The notes: generated by a model from the sequence alone, not told the origin. Counted from the stretch's first letter, positions 8,015-17,353 are shown. The stretch: 64,000 nucleotides of DNA from Rubripirellula amarantea (GCF_007859865.1 NZ_SJPI01000002.1:1198721-1262720); one strand, 5' to 3'. Numbers and translations are program-made.

Positions 8015-8362
8015 CTAGCCGATGAGCGCATCGACCTTAGCAGCGACGATAAAGTCGTTCTCACTAAGTCCGCCGATTGCGTGGGTGGTCAGATCGATCC
8101 GCAGGTTCCGATACCCAGTCAGGTGCAAATCGGGATGGTGACCTTCGGATTCAGCCAGCTCTGCAATTCGATCAATCAAGGCGACAGCTTTAACAAAGTT
8201 GCCTGCGTTGATCTTTCGCGAGATCATTTTGGCTGAATCATCGAGCGTCCATTCCGGAACCGCCTCCATCATCGCAGCGGCTTGATCGGGCTGGATCGTC
8301 GGAACACCACCCTCGCAGGGAACACATTTTTTTTGACGAAGAACATCGCAGGAAGTAGTCAT
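8015..8362 (-). CDS. Pterin-4a-carbinolamine dehydratase
   Basis: Small enzyme that dehydrates 4a-hydroxytetrahydropterin so that the pterin cofactor can be recycled. The family motif is clear: GHHPDLHLTGYRNLRIDLTTH (74-94) with catalytic histidines H75, H76 and H94, followed by GLSENDFIVAAKVD. The N-terminus holds three cysteines (C5, C13, C16) before the conserved block, as in several bacterial relatives. I chose ATG 8362 (115 residues) since GGAG lies about ten bases upstream; the open frame to 8545 carries no conserved sequence. No aromatic amino acid hydroxylase gene is near, so a role tied to other pterin chemistry, or as a moonlighting factor, is possible. Confidence 0.93.
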   Translation of the reverse strand: MTTSCDVLRQKKCVPCEGGVPTIQPDQAAAMMEAVPEWTLDDSAKMISRKINAGNFVKAVALIDRIAELAESEGHHPDLHLTGYRNLRIDLTTHAIGGLSENDFIVAAKVDALIG

Positions 8363-8541
8363 GATAGATCTAAGCTCCAATCCAACTCGGCGGTAAATTC
8401 GGTTAAACGATTCGACAAACGACCCCGCGTTTCGCATCGGCAAGCGCACCGGTCCGCGGTCGCGATCACGATGAGACACGACAGCATCGCATCGCCCAGG
8501 GGTTTGGTTAGAACTGCTGTTGGAACCCAACCGGAAATCAC

Positions 8542-9525
8542 TCACTGTGATTCTCCGCGATAGGCCACCGAGGGATGCGGGAAGCCCAACTTCTTGTCGA
8601 CCAAATTATACGGACTCTCGCCCTTAAGATAGCGTTTCAAATTGATGCAAGCCAAATCCGTGCTGTCGTCGACACGGCGATAGGATTGGGCTCCCACATG
8701 CGGTGTGATAATCACTCGTTCGTCATCCCACAACAAACTATCGGGCGATAGCGGTTCTACCTCGGTCACGTCTAAACCGACGCCTTGCAAGTGACCGCTA
8801 GCCAGCGCTGCGGTTAGGGCTGACTCCACGACGACTGCACCGCGGGCGACATTAATCAAGTAGCTTCCGGGTTTCATTTGCGCGATGCACGCTTCATCGA
8901 AGAGACCTTCCGTTTGTGAGTTGAGCGGCAAGGTCAAAATCACAATGTCGCTTTCGGCTAGCAAGCGGGGAAGCTGATCGGACGACCAGAGCTGATCGAT
9001 CTCGTTTGGCTTGTCCACTGGGAAATAGTCCGTCGCGATTAGACGAGTTTCCCACGGAGCAAGCATCTTCGCGATCACGCGTCCGTTACCGCCTAATCCC
9101 ACGATCCCGACTGTCTTGCCTCGAAGGTCGTCGGTTGGAAGTCGTGTGAAATCTCGCGTTGCCTCGGCACGAAAAAATAATGGTAATCGTCGAAGCACTC
9201 CGAAGAGCAGAGCAAAGGTTTGTTCGGCTACCTGAGGTGCGAATAAGCCTGACGCACTGCTAACGACAATGTCTGAATCAATCACGCCAGGTACTAGGCA
9301 GTGGTCGAGGCCCGCTGCCGATGATTGAATCCATTTCAAATTACCAGCAGCCAAGACTCGGTCCCAGTCAACGGGAACTTTCGCATGCCCAATGAAAACG
9401 TCTGCTGATGGCAGCAGTTCATCGATACGTTCCTGTCCTGCGTCGACAATCTCTGCGTCTGGCGCAGCGGCTTGGATCTGCGCGATGTGTCGATCGAGAA
9501 CGGGATAGCACAAAACAATACGCAC
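8542..9525 (-). CDS. D-2-hydroxyacid dehydrogenase (NAD-dependent)
   Basis: Member of the D-isomer 2-hydroxyacid dehydrogenase family, which reduces 2-keto acids with NAD(P)H (glyoxylate/hydroxypyruvate type among others). The Rossmann motif VGIVGLGGNG sits in the middle, followed by the second nucleotide-binding region and NVARGAVV with the catalytic arginine, DVTEVEPLSPDSLLW with the glutamate and ITPHVGA with the histidine. I place the start at GTG 9525 (327 residues; MRIVLCYPVLD), where the fold's first strand begins. The frame stays open to 9603, but that would overlap the divergent GIY-YIG gene. Substrate cannot be told from sequence. Confidence 0.88.
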   Translation of the reverse strand: MRIVLCYPVLDRHIAQIQAAAPDAEIVDAGQERIDELLPSADVFIGHAKVPVDWDRVLAAGNLKWIQSSAAGLDHCLVPGVIDSDIVVSSASGLFAPQVAEQTFALLFGVLRRLPLFFRAEATRDFTRLPTDDLRGKTVGIVGLGGNGRVIAKMLAPWETRLIATDYFPVDKPNEIDQLWSSDQLPRLLAESDIVILTLPLNSQTEGLFDEACIAQMKPGSYLINVARGAVVVESALTAALASGHLQGVGLDVTEVEPLSPDSLLWDDERVIITPHVGAQSYRRVDDSTDLACINLKRYLKGESPYNLVDKKLGFPHPSVAYRGESQ

Positions 9526-9554
9526 AATGACAACTTCGGCTAAACTAGGAACGA

Positions 9555-10526
9555 ATGCAATTAGTTCCCAATGTAGCGGTATCCTCTGTGATCGCGAAGT
9601 CACCCAATACTTTGAGCGTCAAGAATTTCATTGCGACCGTTTTCGTCGTAATCGCTTCGATGATTCTTGGCCTAACTTTGCCAATGGCTATGGTTCGGGC
9701 GACCGATACACTTGGGTCGAACCTTGGAGATAAGCTGACCGGTCCACTGCTCGATCGCGTCTTAGCGGATCAAGCAAACGGGTTTAGCACCGACGAGGTC
9801 ATGATACGAGACGACTTACGAGCCGGCTTTCTAAAGGAGCTTGGTCAACAACTCAATCAGCCAATCGCTCGCGAGCAGGAAGCTGAAGTATTTCTGTCTT
9901 TGCTGAACGCAAGAAAAGCAGGCAAGCTGACCTACCGGGCGACAAAACGAAGTCCTCGGATAGACGAGAACGTCGACGCAATCGCTGAAATAGCCGTTCG
10001 CGCGGTCACAGACCGACACCGCGTGAGTATGGACACCTTGCTTGCAGACGCCGAAATGAGAGAGGAACTTCAGCATGAGGTTACGTTGATCGCCAAAGGC
10101 ATTGACGCCTACGCGATTCGCAAATCAGTTTTATCGCTTCGAAAGAAACGAGCTTTGAGACCTGAATTGGTCCTGCAGGTCGCCGATTGGCAGCGTGAAG
10201 TGATGACCTGGTCGCTGGCTGAATTGACCACCAAGCTGAAAGCCGATGAAGTGCCGCATTTGCCGGGGATCTATATGTTTCGTACCGAGGCGGGCTACTT
10301 GTACATTGGCGAAGCGGTCGATTTGTCAGACCGGTTGACCCAACATACGTCAGGAAGTGATCGCGTATCGCTGGCCGAGCATTTGCGTACCGCAGAGCAG
10401 GGCGATGTTACGGTCGAGCTGCATGTCTTCCCGAAAGATTCGCCCGCGAAACGAGTTACCGTTCGCCGCGCCTACGAGAGCGAACTGATTCGTTCTCGAC
10501 ATCCCAAGCTAAACGTTCGTCCCTAA
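9555..10526 (+). CDS. Membrane-anchored or exported protein with C-terminal GIY-YIG nuclease domain
   Basis: Residues 236-323 form a complete GIY-YIG domain: GIY at 238-240, YIG at 250-252, catalytic R260 (DLSDRLTQH), H264 and the metal-binding glutamate E310 within YESELIRSRHPKLN. All key residues are kept, so nuclease activity is plausible. Unusually, the N-terminus has a hydrophobic segment (about 24-46, FIATVFVVIASMILGL) ending in ATD, like a signal peptide or anchor, and the middle (55-230) is a helical region of unknown type. If exported, it would cut extracellular or incoming DNA in the periplasm. It starts only about 30 bases from the divergent dehydrogenase. The start could be slightly different, but the hydrophobic part is in the same frame and continuous. 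Confidence 0.85.
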   Translation: MQLVPNVAVSSVIAKSPNTLSVKNFIATVFVVIASMILGLTLPMAMVRATDTLGSNLGDKLTGPLLDRVLADQANGFSTDEVMIRDDLRAGFLKELGQQLNQPIAREQEAEVFLSLLNARKAGKLTYRATKRSPRIDENVDAIAEIAVRAVTDRHRVSMDTLLADAEMREELQHEVTLIAKGIDAYAIRKSVLSLRKKRALRPELVLQVADWQREVMTWSLAELTTKLKADEVPHLPGIYMFRTEAGYLYIGEAVDLSDRLTQHTSGSDRVSLAEHLRTAEQGDVTVELHVFPKDSPAKRVTVRRAYESELIRSRHPKLNVRP

Positions 10527-10532
10527 CGACGA

Positions 10533-12875
10533 TCACTTCAATCGATCGAGCAAAGCTAACGCTTGATCACGGACGGCTTGCGATGACGCCGACTTGCCGA
10601 GCGGCGATGCAACGTAGATTTGCTGCAGCCACAATTGCCGTTCAAGGTTCTCACCGAGTTGCGCGAGCGACGAAGCTCGATCCGCTAACTCAAGAGCTAA
10701 TTCCAAATCACCTTGCTCTCTTGCGATTTCAGCCGATTGCGCCGCCAACCAGACGCTTGCGGGAGCCCACTGGTACGCCTTTGCGATCAATTCCGACGCC
10801 GCATTTAAGTCTTCCTGCCTGCCAAAGACTTGATAGACGTGCAATCGTTGCACCCCGAGCTGGCGATAAACCGACGGATTCTCGCCTGCTCGATCTAACA
10901 CGCGACCAATCGCTGTTTCCCATTGTTGTCGGTAATTCGCATCATCGTTCGTCCGGATCAACTCCATCCGCAAAAACTCACTCTGATAAAGAGGTAATTC
11001 GAATCCCCAACGATCGGCATCAACCGCTGCCTGCAAAGCATCACTAGCCGTTCGATTGATCCGATCTCGTATCGCAGCTTCAGCTATTGCAAGGTTAGCG
11101 TGCTGACTCGATACCGGCGACAGAGACATCACCATCAGTGCAACCAACAAGGCCAACGAGACACACGTTACAGGCAACGAGGACTCGTTCGACATGACAC
11201 TCGTTTGTTGTGGTCGAGCGAGAGCGGCCACACCCACCCAGACAAACATGGCTACCCCGGGAACAGTAAAACCACCTGCTGCGGATAAGTGCAAAAGCAC
11301 AACAAAGAGAACCGTGATGAAGATGCGATCCACGGTATCGTCCGTGACTTGCCGCAATGACGAGTTTGCGGACCAACCCACCCAAACCGCAATCGGAATC
11401 GCATACTTTGCCGCTGAGAAATCGGGAGTCTGACGAGTGATCCATCCCCATGCCCAAATGCCGAACAACGCAATCGCTGATCCGATCCAAACCGATGCGG
11501 ACATCGCCGTTTCTTGACTCGGTAAATCGGCCGGCGAAGCCACTGAATACCCTGAAGACGTAAGCGAGTTTACATCCGGATCCAACCCGTTTGCCACACC
11601 TTCAAGACGACGTTTCCGAACCGATCGCACCACCGAAGCAGCTATCGCAGTCAGAATCCCCAGCCCTACCAGACCGCCGCTGGCCAGGGTCTCGAAAATG
11701 AAGTTGTGAGGATCCGCAATTTGTTCCGTCGTGCTGGCCTCGCGATAACGATCATAGATCGCCTGAAAGTTGCCTGGCCCACAACCAAACAACGGATGAT
11801 CGAGCACCATCTGCCAAGTCGAACGCCAGTACTGCAATCGAAACTCAAGTGATAGCGGCGCACTATCAAACCACTCTGGGTTTCCAAAGGCGGCCAACGC
11901 AAGAACCAGGGCAACGCCGACCGCGCCAGACACGAGCAAGGCGTTTGCGATTGCCCGGCGGCGCAGCGAGCCGCGGTAGAACAGCACCCAGACGACGGTA
12001 GCACCCAGGATCATCGCAACCAACGCCGACCTACTTCGCGTTGCTAACAAACCAGATAAACAACCCAGTAACGCGATACTCCACCCCTGAAGTTGCAGCC
12101 TTGTCAGGTCCTTCCAGCTTGATCGCAATACCGCAAAGGAAACAATCGCTCCCACCAGCAGCACCGCTGCGAGTGAATTAGCTAACGCGAAGGTCGCTGA
12201 GGGGCCACCATCGAACAACCGATTCTCAAACACCATTCGCAGTGATGATTGGGGCGGTGCATCGACACCGGCGGCTTTGAGGACACGGTCCGGGTCACTT
12301 CGATACTCGGCTTGCGATGCAGGGATACTGATCCAGTCCTGATAGATCGCCTCTACCGCCAATCCTGTCGCGATGACGACCGCAAGAACCAAGATGACGC
12401 GACGAACCGAACCGTCCGCCAATACTCGGCGAGCGGCTGCCATGATCGCCGCGGCGGCTACCCAAAGCCAAGCTTCATTGGTTGCCATGCGAAGGTTGCC
12501 ACTCGAACTGGCGAAAGCCGCCATCATCATCCAAGCTGCAAGTGCCGCAACACCGATGTCGAACAACCACCATTGCTTACCGCTTTGCCATCCGGAAACG
12601 TTAGCCTTCTCGACATGCGAATTTGGCGACCATCCGCTAATGGCTACAAGACCAAGAAACGCAAACGCAAACACACTTAACCACAACGCCGATCCTTGTT
12701 CAACCGCAATGGAATCGCCGGTGTGATAGGCCACGTATACAAGTAGCCCGCCCAACCAACCCGCGGCAACATGCCTAGCAAGTCCACGCAGGTTTTGTCG
12801 GTGATCTAGATGAACGTTGGTCTTAACTTGGACCGAATCAACGTCGGCAGATCGGACTACTCGTCTTTTTGCCAT
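10533..12875 (-). CDS. O-antigen ligase-like (Wzy/WaaL) membrane protein with C-terminal TPR region
   Basis: Polytopic inner-membrane protein with about a dozen hydrophobic helices. The ligase/polymerase signature HPLFGCGPGNF (about 360-370) is followed by DPHNFIFETLASGGLVGLG, the conserved periplasmic loop of O-antigen ligases that transfer lipid-linked glycans. The last 140 residues are soluble and helical with TPR-like spacing (ASELIAKAYQWAP, LELALELADRASS). I start at ATG 12875 (MAKRRVV, 780 residues); it overlaps the end of the upstream WecA-like gene by 19 bases, indicating translational coupling. The longer frame to 12986 would overlap that gene much more. The acceptor and glycan are unknown. 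Confidence 0.88.
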   Translation of the reverse strand: MAKRRVVRSADVDSVQVKTNVHLDHRQNLRGLARHVAAGWLGGLLVYVAYHTGDSIAVEQGSALWLSVFAFAFLGLVAISGWSPNSHVEKANVSGWQSGKQWWLFDIGVAALAAWMMMAAFASSSGNLRMATNEAWLWVAAAAIMAAARRVLADGSVRRVILVLAVVIATGLAVEAIYQDWISIPASQAEYRSDPDRVLKAAGVDAPPQSSLRMVFENRLFDGGPSATFALANSLAAVLLVGAIVSFAVLRSSWKDLTRLQLQGWSIALLGCLSGLLATRSRSALVAMILGATVVWVLFYRGSLRRRAIANALLVSGAVGVALVLALAAFGNPEWFDSAPLSLEFRLQYWRSTWQMVLDHPLFGCGPGNFQAIYDRYREASTTEQIADPHNFIFETLASGGLVGLGILTAIAASVVRSVRKRRLEGVANGLDPDVNSLTSSGYSVASPADLPSQETAMSASVWIGSAIALFGIWAWGWITRQTPDFSAAKYAIPIAVWVGWSANSSLRQVTDDTVDRIFITVLFVVLLHLSAAGGFTVPGVAMFVWVGVAALARPQQTSVMSNESSLPVTCVSLALLVALMVMSLSPVSSQHANLAIAEAAIRDRINRTASDALQAAVDADRWGFELPLYQSEFLRMELIRTNDDANYRQQWETAIGRVLDRAGENPSVYRQLGVQRLHVYQVFGRQEDLNAASELIAKAYQWAPASVWLAAQSAEIAREQGDLELALELADRASSLAQLGENLERQLWLQQIYVASPLGKSASSQAVRDQALALLDRLK

Positions 12876-13993
12876 CCCGTTGATTCCAAAATGATGACCA
12901 ACAACAACATGCAAAGCACGATTCCGAAAACCATGATCGCTTGCGTGACTGATACGAGTGTTAGCAGAACCGCAGCCAATCCGCATGTGCCGGTGACGAG
13001 GTAGATCGTCAGCACGGCCTGAGTGCGTGAAAGCCCGAGGTCGACCAACCGATGAGAAAAGTGACTGCGATCACCTTTGAAGATACTGCGACGTTCGCGA
13101 ATACGAATCCAGATCACGGTCGTCATATCGTAGAACGGCACCGCCATTACACATAAAGGCGCCAGTACCGCGTGCGGTCGTTCGCCAACATTGCCTGCGT
13201 AAGTTGCCATCAGCATGCTTACCGCGATCAGGAATCCGACGAAGTAACTTCCCGCATCACCCATAAAAATTTTGGCCGGCGGGCGATTGTGAAACAAAAA
13301 CCCAAGCAGCGATCCTAAAACCACGAGCAACAAACCGGCAACAAATAATTGCGGCCGCGCTGAACCGGGGTCCGGAGTCGTTAACATCACCATCGCCATT
13401 GACGCAGCGATAATCGCCGCCACGCCGCCGGAAAGACCGTCCATGTTGTCGAGCATGTTGAACGAGTTGATCAGACCGACGATCCAAATCATGGACAACA
13501 AATTGGTGAGCCAAGCCACCTCGATGAACGCCGTGAACCCCAAACCTAGTCCATAAACCACGTAAGCTGCCACCGCGAACTCGACTGCTAATCGAAGCCA
13601 TTCATTCACGCCGCGACGATCGTCCGTAAAGCCCAACGCAACGAGAACGCTGCCAGCGGCAAGCAACTTCCAAAGATCCGCGACGCGAGACCAAACTCCG
13701 TTAAAGTGGATCGAGATCGCTTCAGGCAAACGCTCTTGCCACTCACTGGAACCCTTCAGGTACCAAACCGCTAACGTGCCCAACGCAAACGTCACCATCA
13801 CGCCAAGCCATATGCCGATGCCGCCGCCAAGCGGAGTAACGTTGGTGTGAGTGCTATGGCCACCAAATTTCGCCATCAGGCCCAGTCGTCCGGCGTACTT
13901 TCGGACGGGGTACAACGATAGCGCGCTGATCAACAGCGGCGGAACAATCGTCGCCGCCAATAGCCATCCGGTCCAGGAAGAGAGATCACCCAA
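12857..13993 (-). CDS. Undecaprenyl-phosphate sugar-1-phosphate transferase, MraY/WecA family
   Basis: Integral membrane enzyme that moves a sugar-1-phosphate (typically GlcNAc-1-P) from UDP-sugar to undecaprenyl phosphate, the first step of a surface polysaccharide. About ten hydrophobic helices are visible. Signature residues: DD at 124-125 (GFTDDRRG), NSFNMLDNMDG at 177-187, NRPPAKIFMGDAGS at 236-249 and HFSHRL at 311-316, the HxxHR-type motif of the WecA/TagO branch rather than MraY. The start is TTG 13993 with AAAGG upstream; no ATG occurs before residue 40, which would cut off helix one. It overlaps the ligase-like gene, so the pair works in one polysaccharide pathway. Confidence 0.92.
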   Translation of the reverse strand: MGDLSSWTGWLLAATIVPPLLISALSLYPVRKYAGRLGLMAKFGGHSTHTNVTPLGGGIGIWLGVMVTFALGTLAVWYLKGSSEWQERLPEAISIHFNGVWSRVADLWKLLAAGSVLVALGFTDDRRGVNEWLRLAVEFAVAAYVVYGLGLGFTAFIEVAWLTNLLSMIWIVGLINSFNMLDNMDGLSGGVAAIIAASMAMVMLTTPDPGSARPQLFVAGLLLVVLGSLLGFLFHNRPPAKIFMGDAGSYFVGFLIAVSMLMATYAGNVGERPHAVLAPLCVMAVPFYDMTTVIWIRIRERRSIFKGDRSHFSHRLVDLGLSRTQAVLTIYLVTGTCGLAAVLLTLVSVTQAIMVFGIVLCMLLLVIILESTGWQKDE

Positions 13994-14355
13994 TCGGTCA
14001 GGCCTTTGTTGCGGGTAAGTAACGAGCGAAGAGGAATCGTACCTGGAAACGGATCAGGATTGTAGAACGGATTCCTTTTCGCTCAACACCACGCCCTAGC
14101 CCATGCAAAACGTTAGGCCGAACGATCCGAGCTACTCATTGCGATTCATGCCTCCCTTCGTCTACGAACGATAAGACCGTTTTGTTTTCAGCCCAACCAT
14201 CCGTAGCCTCTTCTTCCGCTATACCTCATTGAGCAACGCATTGGGACGACCGCTTGACCGACGCTAAATAGAACAGCCCGCCCCAATAGCACATAATTCT
14301 CAGCAGAATCTCGCTATGTCCGGAAGACTGGGGTGCAGGGGCTACAGAGCTAAGA
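13994..14355. other. Intergenic spacer, nothing recognised
   Basis: About 360 bases between the end of the sulfatase gene at 14356 and the start of the transferase gene at 13993, both on the minus strand. It must hold the promoter of the transferase-ligase operon. I see no repeat array, no hairpin with a T-run, and no small gene. Confidence 0.55.
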
Positions 14356-16185
14356 CTACGGTTCATCCAAGCGGAACAATCTCACGTGCTTGAAATCCAT
14401 CAATTGAGTCTCGGCTAGATTAACAGGCTCGATCCAAAGTGTGGTTGGCCCCTTCGAAAGTTCGAGCGTACCCACCTTCAGCTTGCACCAATCCCGATCG
14501 CGATACTTTGAACGCCCCTTCTCATCACGATGTGGAAGAGGAATCTGCGGAGCCAAACCGACCGGAATTTTGGACTCGAGAACCTTATCGTCGACAGAAA
14601 TCCGAACGGATGAACCGGCATCGTCAGGATCACATGCGTACGCGATCTCAACCTCGTACTTGCCCGCGGCCGCGACGTCGACGTCGAACCAAATACGAGC
14701 CTTCGGATCTGTCCATCCCGTCAGCCATTCGTGTGCGTAGCCCGGCCCATTGGAAAAACGAATCGGCTGATCAAAGAACGCTTGAGGGGCATGAAGTTCG
14801 ACTGGATTGTGTTCGTCATGACCAATCGGCAACGGAAAACGTTGTAGTCCGTGTCGCGAGATATCGGCAAACCACTCGTCGTAACGTCCACTGAGTTCCT
14901 CGACGACCTTGGGGTTCTCATCAGCGATATTGGTCGTCTCACCAGGATCACGTTGCATGTCGAAGAGCAACCAGCCGTTCTTACCTGCACGGTTGGCCTT
15001 AGCGTCGCTTGGGCCGACATGCTTTCGAGATGAATGGACGAGACGGTATTGCTGCGTACGCACCGCCCCCGGAAACTTGTTGGTTTCGTCGATCGGGTTG
15101 TGAGTAAAGAGCGTGCGTTCAGGCCAGCTATGATCACCGCGATCTTCCAGTAGATGCCGCAACGATACGCCATCAAGAGAAAGTTCATCCGCCGGCGTGA
15201 TGCCACAAAGGTCTAGCAACGTGGGAAGGATATCGATATGTGAAACAATCGGTGTCGCAACTCGCGGCCGCCAATTCGCACGCGGCCATCGCATGAACAG
15301 CGGCACACGACTTCCACCTTCATGCACGCTAGCCTTGCCGCCACGCATACCAGCGTTGTACGTCGCCACTCCCGCCGTTCCACCATTGTCGGTCATGAAT
15401 AAGACAATGGTGTCGTTGGATAACCCGAGTTCGTCGATCCGATGCAAGAGCCGGCCGACGTTGTCGTCGATGTTCTCACACATTCCGTAGTATGACGAGA
15501 GCGTATCATCGAACCCCAATGACTTGAACTTTTCAAAGTACGAATCGGGAACTTGATAAGGAGAGTGCGGCGCGTTATAGCTCAGGTAACAAAAGAACGG
15601 ACTGGTACTATGGGTCGCAACGAACCGCATCGCTTCGTCCGTCAGAACATCACTGATGTAACCCTGCGACGGCTGAGGCGTTTGGCCGTTAAACAGTTCG
15701 GCATTGAAATAGTTGTTCACGTGCCCGTGATTGAAACCAAACGCCTCATCAAAGCCTTGACCTTTTGGTGTATAGGGAAACTGTTCACCGTTGTGCCATT
15801 TCCCAACGCAAGCGGACCGGTACCCAGCCTCGCCTAGCAGTTCAGCTACGGTCACCTCGCTCGTTTTCATTGCCTCGCGATTATGCGTGACTCCGTGGCA
15901 ACCAGTTCGCAGTGGCCATCGTCCAGTCAGCAGCGCAGCTCGAGTCGGCGCGCAGAACGAGTTCACATAGAACCGATCAAAACGCACGCTCTGCTTTGCC
16001 AATTCATCAATGTGCGGAGTGCTTAAGTGAGGATTGCCGTGAATCGAAAGATCCCCGTAACCCTGGTCGTCGGTCACGATCAGCAACACGTTGGGTAGAC
16101 CACTGCTAAATGAATCCGCAAGGATCACCGCTTGTGAGGCAATAACAATCGCAAGAATTGCGAGAGCGTTGGATATCAATCTCAT
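14356..16185 (-). CDS. Sulfatase with C-terminal accessory domain
   Basis: Secreted formylglycine sulfatase of the arylsulfatase A type. A signal peptide covers residues 1-23. The metal site begins with VLLIVTDDQGYGD (33-45) and the formylglycine motif C-A-P-T-R lies at 78-82. GKWHNG (about 127) and the later TDNGG block complete the family pattern. The catalytic part ends near residue 470; about 135 further residues form a separate beta-rich domain with ARIWFDVDVAAAGKYEVEIAY, reminiscent of carbohydrate-binding or sugar-recognition modules on other planctomycete sulfatases. Length 609 exceeds the usual 450-500 for that reason. Neighbours give no substrate hint. Confidence 0.95.
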   Translation of the reverse strand: MRLISNALAILAIVIASQAVILADSFSSGLPNVLLIVTDDQGYGDLSIHGNPHLSTPHIDELAKQSVRFDRFYVNSFCAPTRAALLTGRWPLRTGCHGVTHNREAMKTSEVTVAELLGEAGYRSACVGKWHNGEQFPYTPKGQGFDEAFGFNHGHVNNYFNAELFNGQTPQPSQGYISDVLTDEAMRFVATHSTSPFFCYLSYNAPHSPYQVPDSYFEKFKSLGFDDTLSSYYGMCENIDDNVGRLLHRIDELGLSNDTIVLFMTDNGGTAGVATYNAGMRGGKASVHEGGSRVPLFMRWPRANWRPRVATPIVSHIDILPTLLDLCGITPADELSLDGVSLRHLLEDRGDHSWPERTLFTHNPIDETNKFPGAVRTQQYRLVHSSRKHVGPSDAKANRAGKNGWLLFDMQRDPGETTNIADENPKVVEELSGRYDEWFADISRHGLQRFPLPIGHDEHNPVELHAPQAFFDQPIRFSNGPGYAHEWLTGWTDPKARIWFDVDVAAAGKYEVEIAYACDPDDAGSSVRISVDDKVLESKIPVGLAPQIPLPHRDEKGRSKYRDRDWCKLKVGTLELSKGPTTLWIEPVNLAETQLMDFKHVRLFRLDEP

Positions 16186-16468
16186 TGGTTTGTCGCCTCA
16201 ACCGTCAACATGGAAGCCTCGTTTGTCGTTCTTCGATCGTCCATCGTACTTCGCCCCATTCAGTACAAGTGTTGCGACCCCACCTCGGCCACCGCCCCCG
16301 CGATACGTTCGCTCGAATACGGCTTCAAGATTGTCTACTTAATAAAGAAAGGCACCGCACACCCCACAGAGTGGTGTAGATATAAATAGGCGTTCTCGTT
16401 CGTTCATTAAGATTTTGAACATTCTGATGTCGCCCATCTAGGACATGATATCTTCTGGGGCATCAAAG

Positions 16469-17353
16469 ATGAGCGTTACACTCACGACGAAAGAATGCGT
16501 CGACCCGATCTATGAACTGTCGTTGAAAATCGTAGCGGGGGCAACGCTCGAGGAATCGCTCGACTTTGTTTTCGAAGCGTTTGAACACATCGTACCGTAT
16601 GATCGAATCGGCTACGCGGAAGTGGACGAAACCGAAACGTTGGCACGGGCAAGATGGGCTCGTTCGCGACACAGTGTTCTGCTTCGAACCGGTTACGCCG
16701 CATCGCTCAAGCATTCGTCCTTATCAGTCGTCTTAAAGTACCGACAACCGCGAGTGCTCAACAACCTTCCCGAGTACTTAGAGCATCGGCCTAATTCACG
16801 TTCCACTGAGTTGATGGTCAAAGAGGGCATAAGGTCGTCGATGACATGCCCCTTGTTCGTTCGCGATCGAGCCATCGGACTGTTGTTCTTCAGCAGCACC
16901 GAGTGTGACACTTACGATGATTCGCACGTTTCAATTTTGAAGGATATCTCGGTGCACTTGGCGATGTTGCTGATGGCTTCTCAACCAACGGCTCCGCAGA
17001 TCGATCTCTTGCAAGTCGAATGTACCAATGACGATTTGCCAACGTCAATTTCTACAACGCCATCGGAAACGACGCCTCCGGAACCGACGGTCTCGGAAAC
17101 GAAGGTCTCGCAGACTGCCGGCGATCCGGAACCGATTGCGGCGAAGCCAGCGAACGTGCGAAAGCAGGACGCGTTGCTGTTCTCACAGCTCAAGCCAGGA
17201 ATGAAACTCGCTGAACCGGTACGTTTTGGCAATCGCGGATTGCTACTCGCTTCTGACACCGAGCTGACTCAACTTTCAATCGATCGTCTCGTAGCCCTTC
17301 GTCAACAAGGAATCGTGACGGTGTCCGCCGTGCGAGTCGTTCCCGGCACCTGA
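16469..17353 (+). CDS. GAF-domain signalling protein with HD-GYP-associated C-terminal domain
   Basis: Residues about 15-170 form a GAF domain (GATLEESLDFVFEAFEHIVPYDRIGYAEVD ... SSMTCPLFVRDRAIGLLFFSS shows the ligand-binding fold in two parts). A Pro/Thr/Glu-rich linker follows (about 180-230), and the last 65 residues (LKPGMKLAEPVR ... LLLASDTELT ... RLVALRQQGI) match the small module usually found at the front of planctomycete HD-GYP phosphodiesterases. No HD-GYP catalytic domain is present, so it may act as a regulatory partner. I prefer ATG 16469 because GGGG lies eight bases upstream; ATG 16445 in the same frame would add eight residues. Confidence 0.8.
   Translation: MSVTLTTKECVDPIYELSLKIVAGATLEESLDFVFEAFEHIVPYDRIGYAEVDETETLARARWARSRHSVLLRTGYAASLKHSSLSVVLKYRQPRVLNNLPEYLEHRPNSRSTELMVKEGIRSSMTCPLFVRDRAIGLLFFSSTECDTYDDSHVSILKDISVHLAMLLMASQPTAPQIDLLQVECTNDDLPTSISTTPSETTPPEPTVSETKVSQTAGDPEPIAAKPANVRKQDALLFSQLKPGMKLAEPVRFGNRGLLLASDTELTQLSIDRLVALRQQGIVTVSAVRVVPGT

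Noticed and set aside
8363-8545. N-terminal extension of the carbinolamine dehydratase
   Set aside because: Not conserved in the family, while ATG 8362 has a good ribosome site and gives the normal length.
12876-12986. N-terminal extension of the ligase-like protein
   Set aside because: Would overlap the transferase gene by 130 bases and has no membrane segment or conserved sequence.
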